The position numbers and the translations under genes are program-made. Shown here one piece after another: positions 55,626 through 64,000 of a DNA stretch of 64,000 nt; within the stretch, counting starts at the first letter, position 1; every line of letters starts with the position of its first letter. Source of the DNA: Ixodes scapularis. Lineage: Eukaryota > Arthropoda > Arachnida > Ixodida > Ixodidae. The notes below the pieces were generated by a model. That model had not been told where the DNA came from. It saw nothing but the letters and a program-made list of their open reading frames with translations, and ran no database searches. The stretch spans positions 30,982,080-31,046,079 of the forward strand of contig NW_024609884.1 in NCBI RefSeq assembly GCF_016920785.2, written 5' to 3'.

Positions 55626-57132
55626 CAAGTAGTTTTTTCCCGCCCATGATGATGATGATGACGAGGTTTGTAAAATCCCCCGCGTGTTACGAAAGCGGTC
55701 CAGCTGTGTCTCAGTACATTCATTTTATTGCACTGTACTGAACACACACGGAATAAAGGTATAAAAAACAAGATAAGCTCCGGTCAAACCACCTCCTCGC
55801 CTGGCGCCCATATTTTGTGTCAAAAGAAAATAAGTTGAAGTAACTGAATTGGTTCTAAATAACTTTGAATCACACTTTAGAGAAGAACAAAGTGGGTATG
55901 TTAACAGTTTCATAAATCACGAAGACTCTTAGAAAGTGCTGTTTTGGATTCGGACATCTTTTGACACCTTTGATTATTCACAAATTATTACTTCACTGCA
56001 TGAAAACTGCAACAGAACGTTACTTGCTTTCGTTGCAGCGAATTGGTCTACAGCGTCATAAAAGTTAATTTGCTCAACTCTCTACCAGCAGAGCGAGATC
56101 ACAAAATCTGTCCTGGCCCATGAAAGCTCGCAAATACGAAAGTATTAATTTCAACTTGCTGAATTCTCACAGCCTCCAGCGATGTAAATTGATTGGTTTG
56201 CAGCATCCGAATGACGATGCGAAGAATGGGGAACGCTCTATCTCCATACTTCCAGGTGGGGCAACAATCTTCAGTCTCAAATCTCTTCATGCAGATTGTG
56301 TGCACCGACGTAACATCTGTGCTGTTATCGGAAACTGCATCGTTTCGTCTTTACGTTATTCCTGTCGGTATCGTAGCATAGTCTGTCAATATCCAAGAGG
56401 AAACCAAACTTGGCATAGGTGTCGTGTAGGCGAGTGAACCTCTCGCCAATTGCTATATCAAGACGACCGAGTGTACATTTCATGGCCCTTTCCATTTTCT
56501 GCTGAGTCGTCGAAACCGTCCCCTCTCGAGTTTTCCTCAAGCGTTTTTTTTTTCTTTGTTTTTCTTTTTTCGTCTCGACGCCTTTTAATTTCGATGTCAC
56601 ACTCTTCGCGGAGACGAAGCCCTTCGTCAAGTGACTAACTTACCACTGTTTCTCTTTCACCATAAAAATAATTTCGGAGAGCTTTTATGTGCAAGGTAGT
56701 ATCTTGAAAGTTGATTTTTAAATATTGCAGCCTTTTTTTTTTTAATGCGATCTATGCGAACGAGTACCCTGTTCCAAATGGCGAGCAAAATGATAAACTC
56801 GTAAATCAGCATCCGGATGTACAACTGTCTTATGGCACTTCTTGTCTCGCTGGTTTTCGGTTCACTATTTATCCTTCCCTATCGAAACTGGGAGTACCTC
56901 CTCAGAAAGACAAAAAGAAACACAGGCGCCCGCAGTTCTTTAGGAAGACGGGGGCTGCTGTAGCAATCAATTTATGTTCTTTTTTTTTTTTTCAGCACCG
57001 CCAGCAATGTTGTTGTTTTTGGTTTTCCATGACTATGCATTTTTGACGTTTTGCACTACATCACCACATCCCCCTACTGCGTGGTGCCGCCAGCGTACAC
57101 AAACATGATGACGCACATGGAACACAAAAAAT
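55626..57132. other. Unassigned spacer
   Basis: Contains a GAT trinucleotide run near 55648-55662 and T/C-rich stretches. Short frames, no motif. Confidence 0.35.
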
Positions 57133-57145
57133 ACTGGTCTTATAT

Positions 57146-57251
57146 AGTGGTATATCCAGGAATTTTTTTCGGTTGGAGGGGGGGGGGGGGGAGGGGGCGG
57201 GGGAGGGGGAGGGCTGAAACCCCATAAACCTCGCCACTGGCTAAGCCACTG
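57146..57251. mobile_element. 106-bp MITE flanked by a 13-bp direct repeat
   Basis: AGTGGTATATCCAG at the left is the imperfect inverse of CTGGCTAAGCCACTG at the right, and ACTGGTCTTATAT is repeated directly on both sides (57133-57145 and 57252-57264). A G-rich run fills the middle. The ends resemble CAGTGGCGTA-type hAT termini, but the duplication is longer than 8 bp. Confidence 0.65.
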
Positions 57252-57264
57252 ACTGGTCTTATAT

Positions 57265-59073
57265 GAAAGTAGAAAACATTATGTCTTTTTTTTTTAACTG
57301 TGCGTCGCGACCCCAAAGAGGTCGCAGATTCAATAAGAAATCGCAAATCAATTCTGAAACCTAAAAAACAGAAAAAAATTCAATCTTGTCTTCTTTGTTG
57401 TGACGCTGATGAAAATGAAGCACATGTCGCAGCTCAACATCGAGACGGAACTGATAATTGCGGCGTTTAAACTCAGCCCTCATTTTGGGAAACTGTGGTG
57501 TAACAAGCAAACTGACTTCAAACATTAGGTACAATTATTCATGTTGGCATGCGTATTTTATATATATATATATTTTGCGATGATTTTTTTAACAGTTCAT
57601 TCACTAGGACCTTAGCGAAAACTAATACGTTTGAAATATACCATATTCTAATTCGAGTGTTTTTGTAGTACAGTTCATAATTGTAAGTACACAAAAAATA
57701 AACCTAAAATATACACTTCTTTTTTTTTTTGCACTTTTTCAAAACTTTTTGAAATACTTTTAAACTACATTTAAAGTTCCCTTCACGTGTTCTGAAATAG
57801 GTAAATACTAAATTAGTAGGCACAAAATACCTTTCACACAGATTTCTTAAAATATTTATTTATTTCGTGCAAAATATACTCCAACCCTAATAAAAATGCA
57901 GCGATCAAAAATATGTACAGAATACTCTTAAAATACCTGGAAATCGTAAATACTGTTGTGTTATATTCTAAGTATCTTTTAACTGCAATACTTTGGAGTT
58001 TGACTTAAACTACCAAAGTATTGAAAAGCTTGCCTATCAGAAGTTCACTTCAAGCAGATGTGGAGTACACTGAAGTGCCTAAATATAACATTTGATTAGT
58101 TTGTCAATTGAGTTGTGCAGAATCGCACTAATAAATCAGCCCAGTTTATGTTATTGCTACCTTTTTTCTATCACGAACACACCTGATGAGTTTCTTGCAC
58201 ACCAATCACAAACGGTGTTCGGGAACTACAACCACAACACTTGCTGATGCTGCAAAGCTTCAGCAAGTCCTGTGAGCAGATAGATATGTTTGGCGTGGTT
58301 GTGTTAGCGCAATGTTAGCTCACCGAATGTGTGTACTCACCATTGTACGTGATGTGATTAGTGACTTTAATATAGTGATGTTAATGATCGTACTAAATAG
58401 TCAACTAATAAAGAAAAGCAAAATAACTATTCTAAAGTAAAGAAACTGCATTGACTCGCTTCGTCCTGAGTGGTGCTATACAGAGAAGCAATAACATTTC
58501 TTCTAGGAGCCGTTTTTGTGGATATTGTTGGTTTTTAGCAACAATGCTTTTTAGTAAGAGATATCGTCCTCGAACTTCAAAACACTGTTTCCCCTTTGAC
58601 AGACTCCCGAGGAGAAGATCGAATACTTGGAACCTTAATAAGTGCAGAGGTGGTTACCGGCCAAATGATTACCTTCAATATGTAGGCTATATAAGGCTAT
58701 AGAGCAGTCAACGGGACTGTGATCCAGGTGTATTTAGTAGTGCCTTCAAATACCACAGGGACACCATTTACTAAAAATCCAGAATAAAGGAGAAAAAAAA
58801 TGTGTAGCCGGTTTGAGGAAAAGGAATTATATTTTAGTATATCTAAAATATTTTCTGATTAATATTTATGATATATCTTAAATAACTTTCACGCGTATTT
58901 CGAATGTGGACAAAATAATACAAAATGAATACAAAGTGAATACTCATATTCAATATATTTCAACTTAGTTTCAAGTACGGCCCCTTTTTGCTAAGGGATA
59001 TACCAACTGGCATATGAAGTTTAAGTTTCAACTTTGTGTATTACCGCTTATGCAATGAAAAAGGAAAAGCAAA

Positions 59074-59074
<1 letters not shown>
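57265..59074. other. Unassigned AT-rich spacer
   Basis: Strongly AT-rich between 57500 and 58150, with repeated AAATAC / GTATTT words reminiscent of the arms of the hAT element at 16985 but without its ends. No gene recognised. Confidence 0.4.

Positions 59075-59128
<54 letters not shown>
59075..59128 (+). repeat. (GCGT)n microsatellite
   Basis: About 13 uninterrupted tetranucleotide units. It creates the Arg-Ala-Cys-Val repeat in the overlapping frame. Confidence 0.95.
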
Positions 59129-59370
59129 GGAGGGTCGCGAGCAGGGTTTCGGAAGCGCTGCAGTAGGGAGACAGGTCGGAGCGCTCATCGCGCTGGCTGT
59201 CGTCTAGTGTTGCGTCCTAGAATACCCATGGAGTTGACGCCAGGAGCGGCCGCCAGATTTCGGCACGAGGAAAGAGCTCTGCACTAGCCGTTTGGACAGA
59301 GAGCTTTTGGCCCGCGATGCCCTTTGTCCGATCCAACCTAACTCAGGGCTTCCTCATGGAGTACTCGTCA

Positions 59371-59652
59371 GGGGGATCGGTGGCCGAGTGGGCTACCGCT
59401 TCTCAGCTCGGAGCGTGGAGTGAAAGCTTGCGCTGCAGAACCTTCTGGGTTCGATCCCCACCCCCCGCCCGTTTCGATCGGGGTGAGTTTCGTACCGGCA
59501 CGCGTTCGTGTAATCACTACTGCGTGGTGCACGTTAAAGACACCAGGTTAGCAGCTGTACTACACTGGCTTAATTTCTCATCGACAGCCAAGAGACCGGT
59601 TACCAGTGGAGGCGTACCAATATCAGGGCTGTCTAAACATATACCCCCCTCC
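59371..59652 (+). mobile_element. tRNA-derived SINE, copy 1
   Basis: The head 59371-59466 is tRNA-like: GGGGG acceptor strand, A box TGGCCGAGTGG (59381-59391), long variable region and B box GGTTCGATCCC (59448-59458), followed by complementary C-rich sequence. An A box of this exact form and the length between boxes suggest a Leu/Ser-type (class II) parent. The body has GTGCACGTTAAAGACACCAGG and CTCATCGACAGCCAAGAGACCGG-like blocks, which recur in copy 2. SINEs with such cores are known from ticks (for example the Ruka family); membership is inferred. The 3' end is uncertain and no target duplication was found. Confidence 0.75.
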
Positions 59653-60692
59653 ACGTGGCGCCCGGGGCACGTGCGCTTCCGAGCAACACCCTAGGTAGGC
59701 CACTGGAGGCAAAACACCCGTCGTTCAGTTATTTACAACTACAAACAAGAAGGAATCTCCCAGTCTAGCTGTAGTATGTGATGGTAAATAGTAGTTTCAA
59801 ACTTCTGCTATATCGTTTTTTTTTCTTTTAACGTTTTCAGTGTCATTGTTTGTTCTTCAATCGGGAAGATATGCCATTTTCTTGATGTCTATCACCCTGG
59901 CATGAAGGTTTTTTTTTTCGCACGTATCTTAATCTCACGATTTGCTGCAGTACGAAATTATTGTTGATTTGATGAGAATGTATATAGTTGATCCTCTGTC
60001 TGCAGTCATGGTCTCGAACCCTTCACACGATTTGACGTATAAAACCATGGCGCGTAAACCTGACCTTTAATACGGATATTTTTGTGGCTAGGGTTTACCT
60101 GGATTGCTTCGAATGCCACAAATTCAACCATTCCCATGAAACACTTCCCTTCTTTTTCTTTTTTTCCTCAAACGAACTTTGGAATTTGGAACCTTCCGAA
60201 ATCAACTCAGGATATCCGGAACCCCGAAGCAAACGTCCAAATATCATATCCGTCCAGTAGTACAGGAGGCAAATCTAAATTTCGGGACACCGAATCCCAA
60301 AACCAGACTTTACGGTTCGTTCGGTGTTTACTTAGAACTAGTCGCTAAATTTGAAATACTAAAGCCTGGCTCGCACTGCTTCACACTGCTTGTACATCGT
60401 ATAAAAGACAGTCTGCATACAGATTCGAACGCGAGTCGGGGGATCGGTGTGTGGGCTAGCGCACACCAGAATTCGGAGCACGTGGAGCGAAAGCTCGCTC
60501 TGCAGAACCCAGGTATCCTGGCTTCAATCCCTACCCTTGCCCGTTTCGATCTAGATGAACAACGTATCGGCGTTGCTGTCGTGTATCTCTACTGCGTAGT
60601 GCACGTTAAAAACCTCAGGCTAGCGTTTGTACTGCCCTAACTAAATTTCTCATCTACAGCTAGGAGACAAGTCGCCCGTTGAGGCAGGCTTA

Positions 60693-61040
60693 AGGCCCGT
60701 TCACACTCTTGCAACCAAGTACGACCGAGAGAGACCAGACCGGTTTTTAAGCCTCTTACGACGTCTTAGAACCAGCTCCACAGCAACGCGCAAGAGGCTT
60801 AAAACCGGTCTGGTCTCTCTCGGTCTAAAGCGCCGTTCACACTCTTGCGACCGAGTAAGACCGAGAGAGACCAGGCTGGTTTTTAAGCCTCTTGCGACTT
60901 CTTAGGACCAGCTCCGCTGCCGCGCATCCGGTCGTAAGAAGTCGCAAAAGGCTTAAAAACGGGTCTGGTCCCTCTCGGTCTTACTCAGCCGCAAGAGTGT
61001 GAACGGCGCTTTACTCGGTCGCAAGAGTGTGAACGGGCCA
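60693..61040. mobile_element. Palindromic MITE family P, outer copy
   Basis: AGGCCCGTTCACACTCTTGC to its inverse GCAAGAGTGTGAACGGGCC, with flanking TA at 60691-60692 and 61041-61042. Arms include ACCGAGAGAGACCAGACCGG and TTTTTAAGCCTCTTACGAC. The right arm is interrupted by the inner copy. Confidence 0.9.
60828..61011. mobile_element. Palindromic MITE family P, inner copy
   Basis: AAGCGCCGTTCACACTCTTG to the inverse CAAGAGTGTGAACGGCGCTT, 184 bp, flanked by TA at 60826-60827 and 61012-61013. Removing it and one TA restores the outer copy's right arm (CTCTCGGTCTA joined to CTCGGTCGCAAG). Confidence 0.9.
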
Positions 61041-61238
61041 TAAGCTCTAGGCTGTACAAAAATACACACACCCCAATTCGTTTGAACGCGAGTTACCACG
61101 AGATCCGTGATTCGAATGCCGCATAGCAATGAGTTCAAGGAAAAAACTTGTCGTGCGGGCATTCGAACCACAGATATCACGGTGACTCGTGTTTGCAGAC
61201 TGTCGTTTGTATGATGTATGAGCAGCGTGACCCCGGAT

Positions 61239-61901
61239 TAGGACGAATTCGAGGAATTCATCTCGCAGTACAAACACGCAGCGAGGTATGCGAACCACGC
61301 TGTTCGCTGCTCGCGTGACAGCCACAATGTAAATCAAGGAGGAAAATTTGCGCAGCACGCGTCAATACGTGTGCACCGAAGCGTTCGTGTCAACAGGAAT
61401 GACACGGTCATTGGGTCCACTGGTAAGAGAAGAAAAATAGTTTCACCGTCATGCCTCAGCAAATGAAATTCTGCACACACACAAAATAAAAACACTGTCT
61501 CGTAATAAATTCGTTCCTTGTCTCTCAGTTAAAACCCTATTCGGCAACCAATCTGCTCAAAGGCGACTCAACTAACCATATAACTTCGAACACTGGGCAA
61601 CAATCTGCTTTTATATTTTTTTATACACGTTGGCCTTGAATTGGGAGTCGATGTGATGAAGACCGCTCATATCGTTGTTTGAATCGTCATGGCAGCTAAG
61701 ATCTATTTTATATTCGGGAGTGTAGTTTGCGGCTGCAGTCACTGACAGCTGAGGAAACCCAGGGTGTGGTGAAGCATCTCATTATCGCTCATGAACCAAT
61801 CAAATCCGCACTTTGTTTTGACCAGAAAAAAAAATGGGGACATGAAAAGTCGTAAGGCACGCAGAGGTGGACAGCTGCATTAACGCGTACTGATAGCCGA
61901 G
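61239..61901. other. Unassigned spacer
   Basis: No feature recognised. Confidence 0.35.
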
Positions 61902-63550
61902 CATGGGCGTACCAACCGGGGGGGCAAGGGGGGCACTTGCCCCCCCAGTTCTCAGAGTGGGGGGGGCAAGGCATGCGTTTTGGCCCCCCTGAAACGGCCG
62001 CCACTGGGCAGAGCAGACACAGGCCGGCGGCGCCCAAGGAATACCAAGGGCACTGCCCCCCGACCCGCGCGGGCATATTTTTAACGCGCAGGCGATACAA
62101 ACCCCAGCAACGGTGCTCACGCACGCCGGATTGGCTGGTTTGTGGAGCCTTGCCCCACGAACAAGGCTACACGGTAACCTAACGGAATCCATCCGCGAGA
62201 CATGGGCCGGACGGGCCGTCCAGACCAGGACGTAGGCCCTTACACAAAATAAAGTTTTGCTTGCTTGCTTGGAGATAGGCGCTGCCGCCGTCAACATAGG
62301 CAGCGGATGCAATGCGAGTTTCCGAAGAGGTAGCGTAACTTAGTGGTGAGATGTCTGCCTCATACGTGTCAGACCCGGATTCTATTTATGGTGTGGGCCG
62401 GCTTACTTCTTTTTATTTTTTTTTCTCGAACATTTTGTTTTGTCGAGGCATTTGGCGATATTTACATTTCTTTTTTACCATTAACACTAAAAAAAACGAA
62501 TGTTGTTGACGAAACATCGCTAAACTAAATCGTATCGACTCTATTTACGGAAGTGCATGGGGGGCAGCGGGGCTCGGGTTGCCGACCGGACGCCGCAAAG
62601 TGGCGTGTACGGGGGGTGGGGGGGCTAGGTGGGTTAATAGATTTGTAATTAGCAGCCGCACACCGTCACCGCGAAGCGGCGTGAACGCAGGCGCGGGGGT
62701 GGGTTAACGCGCTTCGAGTGATACACGAGCAGCCCATCCGGCGTGAGCGTCGTTGTTAGGGGTTCTATCGCCTTCACCGTAAAAGGAGCAGTGTGTGCAC
62801 CTCCTGTAGTGGGCAAGAATTCCTACATTGGAGAGAAGCGGGGACAAGCCCTTTCTTCAAATGCGTCAAGTCTCCTTGAGCTTCGGAATACAAAGAAACG
62901 CCACTATTCGGAGCTAATTTGGAGTTAAAAACGGCACGTTGCGAATATGGAACGCGCACTTTCATGCAAAGCTGACGTCAAGTGACTCAAATCGAAAAAC
63001 ATGCATATTTACAATATTGTTATCTCTTCTGGTGAAGGCTCAGCAACCGTTGCATCCGTTTTCGCGCACGAAACGGCGACTACCAGAGAAAGTAAGAACG
63101 CAGTGATTGCCTTTATTTTAACAATGTAAACACACTTGCAGGCGTGCGCTGATGAAGCCTCAAAATCAAAGCTCTCGTAGTGTGATTCGTGACTGTGCCG
63201 GCTACTACCCAACCTCGTTGTCACGCCACTTTCTGGAAGCATACACCAAAATTACAAGTAAACACACAAAAGCGACATCGATACAATTATCTTCTAGAAT
63301 ATCACCTTATTTAGTCATAACTCTTTCAATAGGCACTACAAGTTGTATTTATTTTAAGAAGAAGAAGCAAAAATTTTTTTCGTGAGAAAAAACAAAATAT
63401 TAATGTTAAGTCTGGTAACGTTGTAATTTTGCCGAATCATTGCCAAATCTTTAGAAAAGTTGGACAAAAGTTGCGCCGAATTTTCGATTTGGGGGGGGGA
63501 GAGGGTCTGGTTTGCCCCCCCCCACTCAAAAACAAGTTGGTACGCCACTG
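61902..63550. mobile_element. hAT-type element, 1.65 kb, non-autonomous
   Basis: CATGGGCGTACCAAC at the left and GTTGGTACGCCACTG at the right are inverse ends, each followed inwards by G/C runs. A perfect 8-bp duplication TAGCCGAG occupies 61894-61901 and 63551-63558. The 8-bp duplication and CA(G)TGGCGTA ends indicate hAT. No transposase frame is present. The interior holds a retroposon-like AATAAAGTTTTGCTTGCTTG tail near 62248 and a degenerate tRNA-like patch near 62337. Confidence 0.8.
62337..62386 (+). repeat. Degenerate tRNA-like (SINE head) remnant
   Basis: TAACTTAGTGG resembles an A box and GGATTCTATTT a decayed B box 35 bp later, with TGCCTCATACGTGT between them as an anticodon-loop-like part. 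It does not fold into a complete tRNA, so it is at most an old SINE head. Confidence 0.3.
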
Positions 63551-63558
63551 TAGCCGAG

Positions 63559-64000
63559 GGGGGGGGGGGACTATTATAAGTGAATAACTAAAACGATAAG
63601 AGTAGGAGAATTTTAATACCTTTTAGAAACATACTATGGGTACAGCTTGCTTGTAATATAGAGTGATATTATTATTTACATTATATTTCTTTTTCTAAAA
63701 ATTGCCAAACATGCCTGCTTGAACGACAAACGGCAAAATTTGGAGGCCTGTATCTCATGAAATCATTTAATCACCATCATATACTTTTCGGACAGTATTC
63801 TAATTACTTATGACTATTATTTAATATATATATATATATATATTATATCTCAGTGATACGGTAGTCGTGATATATTTAGGAAAACATGGGAAAAAAGCAA
63901 ACAACAAAAACTGCGATGCGAATGAAAAAATAACACCCCCTTCGATTTTTTTAGACTTTGGGTACCCTATCATACTCTATTTTGGAATTCATTTTTATTA
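63559..64000. other. AT-rich spacer at window end
   Basis: A G run continues directly after the target duplication (about 63556-63569). There is a TA run at about 63823-63843 and no gene. Confidence 0.4.

Larger units (their letters stand above)
60437..61080 (+). mobile_element. tRNA-derived SINE, copy 2 (split by a MITE)
   Basis: CGGGGGATCGGTG opens the head; the B box is decayed (GGCTTCAATCCC, 60520-60531). TGCACGTTAAAAACCTCAGG and TAGGAGACAAGTCGCCCG align with copy 1. After the MITE at 60693-61040 the tail continues (AGCTCTAGGCTGTACAAAAA), matching CAGGGCTGTCTAAACATA in copy 1. TTCGAACGCGAGT at 60424-60436 and TTTGAACGCGAGT at 61081-61093 form a 13-bp target duplication with one mismatch. 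Confidence 0.8.
60361..61238. mobile_element. MITE family E, copy 4, split by a SINE
   Basis: The left half 60361-60436 (AAAGCCTGGCTCGCACTGC ... GACAGTCTGCATACAGATTC) and the right half 61094-61238 (ACCACGAGATCCGTG ... GAGCAGCGTGACCCCGGATTA) join into a sequence collinear with copy 1 at 15256. They are separated by SINE copy 2. This is the outermost layer of a four-level nest. Confidence 0.85.

Noticed and set aside
62337..62386. A functional tRNA gene
   Set aside because: Acceptor and T-stem pairing is absent and the B box is badly decayed.

Overview
The window looks like gene-poor nuclear DNA of an arthropod, most likely a hard (ixodid) tick. This is inferred from the repeat landscape: a tRNA-derived SINE containing the GTGCACGTTAAA core that I associate with tick SINEs, many TTAA-flanked elements beginning AGGGGC, a GTGAGGGC-type minisatellite, and LINE fragments with the ORF2 tails usual in arthropods. 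No cellular protein-coding gene could be identified. Nearly all open frames shorter than 250 codons look like chance frames in repeats or GC-rich spacer. A run of exactly 100 N (52363-52462) marks a scaffold gap.

Layout. 0-13 kb: inverted-repeat (foldback/MITE-like) elements, a minisatellite, a 1.4-kb long-inverted-repeat element, three copies of one MITE family (7.7, 10.9, 12.7 kb), a decayed coding frame (8.3-8.9 kb) and a LINE 3' fragment (9.2-9.8 kb). 13-14.5 kb: CpG-rich spacer with a weak first-exon candidate. 14.7-20.3 kb: MITEs, a 568-bp foldback, a 0.9-kb hAT-type element with a perfect 8-bp target duplication, a 0.7-kb near-complete palindrome, and a LINE endonuclease remnant on the minus strand that the palindrome interrupts. 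20.9-24.5 kb: three more inverted-repeat structures. 25.8-36.8 kb: five TTAA-delimited elements (one tandem pair); three stand end to end and share TTAA sites, and a 5'-truncated LINE sits inside one of them. 42.9-47.2 kb: second copies of the hAT-type element and of the 0.7-kb palindrome, the latter directly beside a third palindrome and a TA microsatellite. 50.9-54.2 kb: long poly-G/poly-C tracts, a truncated mariner-type transposase relic that runs into the gap, and (54.8 kb) a diverged 60-bp tandem repeat. 59.4-63.6 kb: two SINE copies, a four-level nest of elements (MITE > SINE > MITE > MITE), and a 1.65-kb hAT-type element with an 8-bp target duplication.

The elements do not form a cellular pathway. 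The window is a record of successive insertions: target duplications and nesting order give relative ages, and the DNA elements appear non-autonomous, so they would depend on transposases encoded elsewhere. Coordinates of diverged repeats are approximate to a few bases; all family names are assignments by hallmark (target-site size, terminal motif), not database matches.
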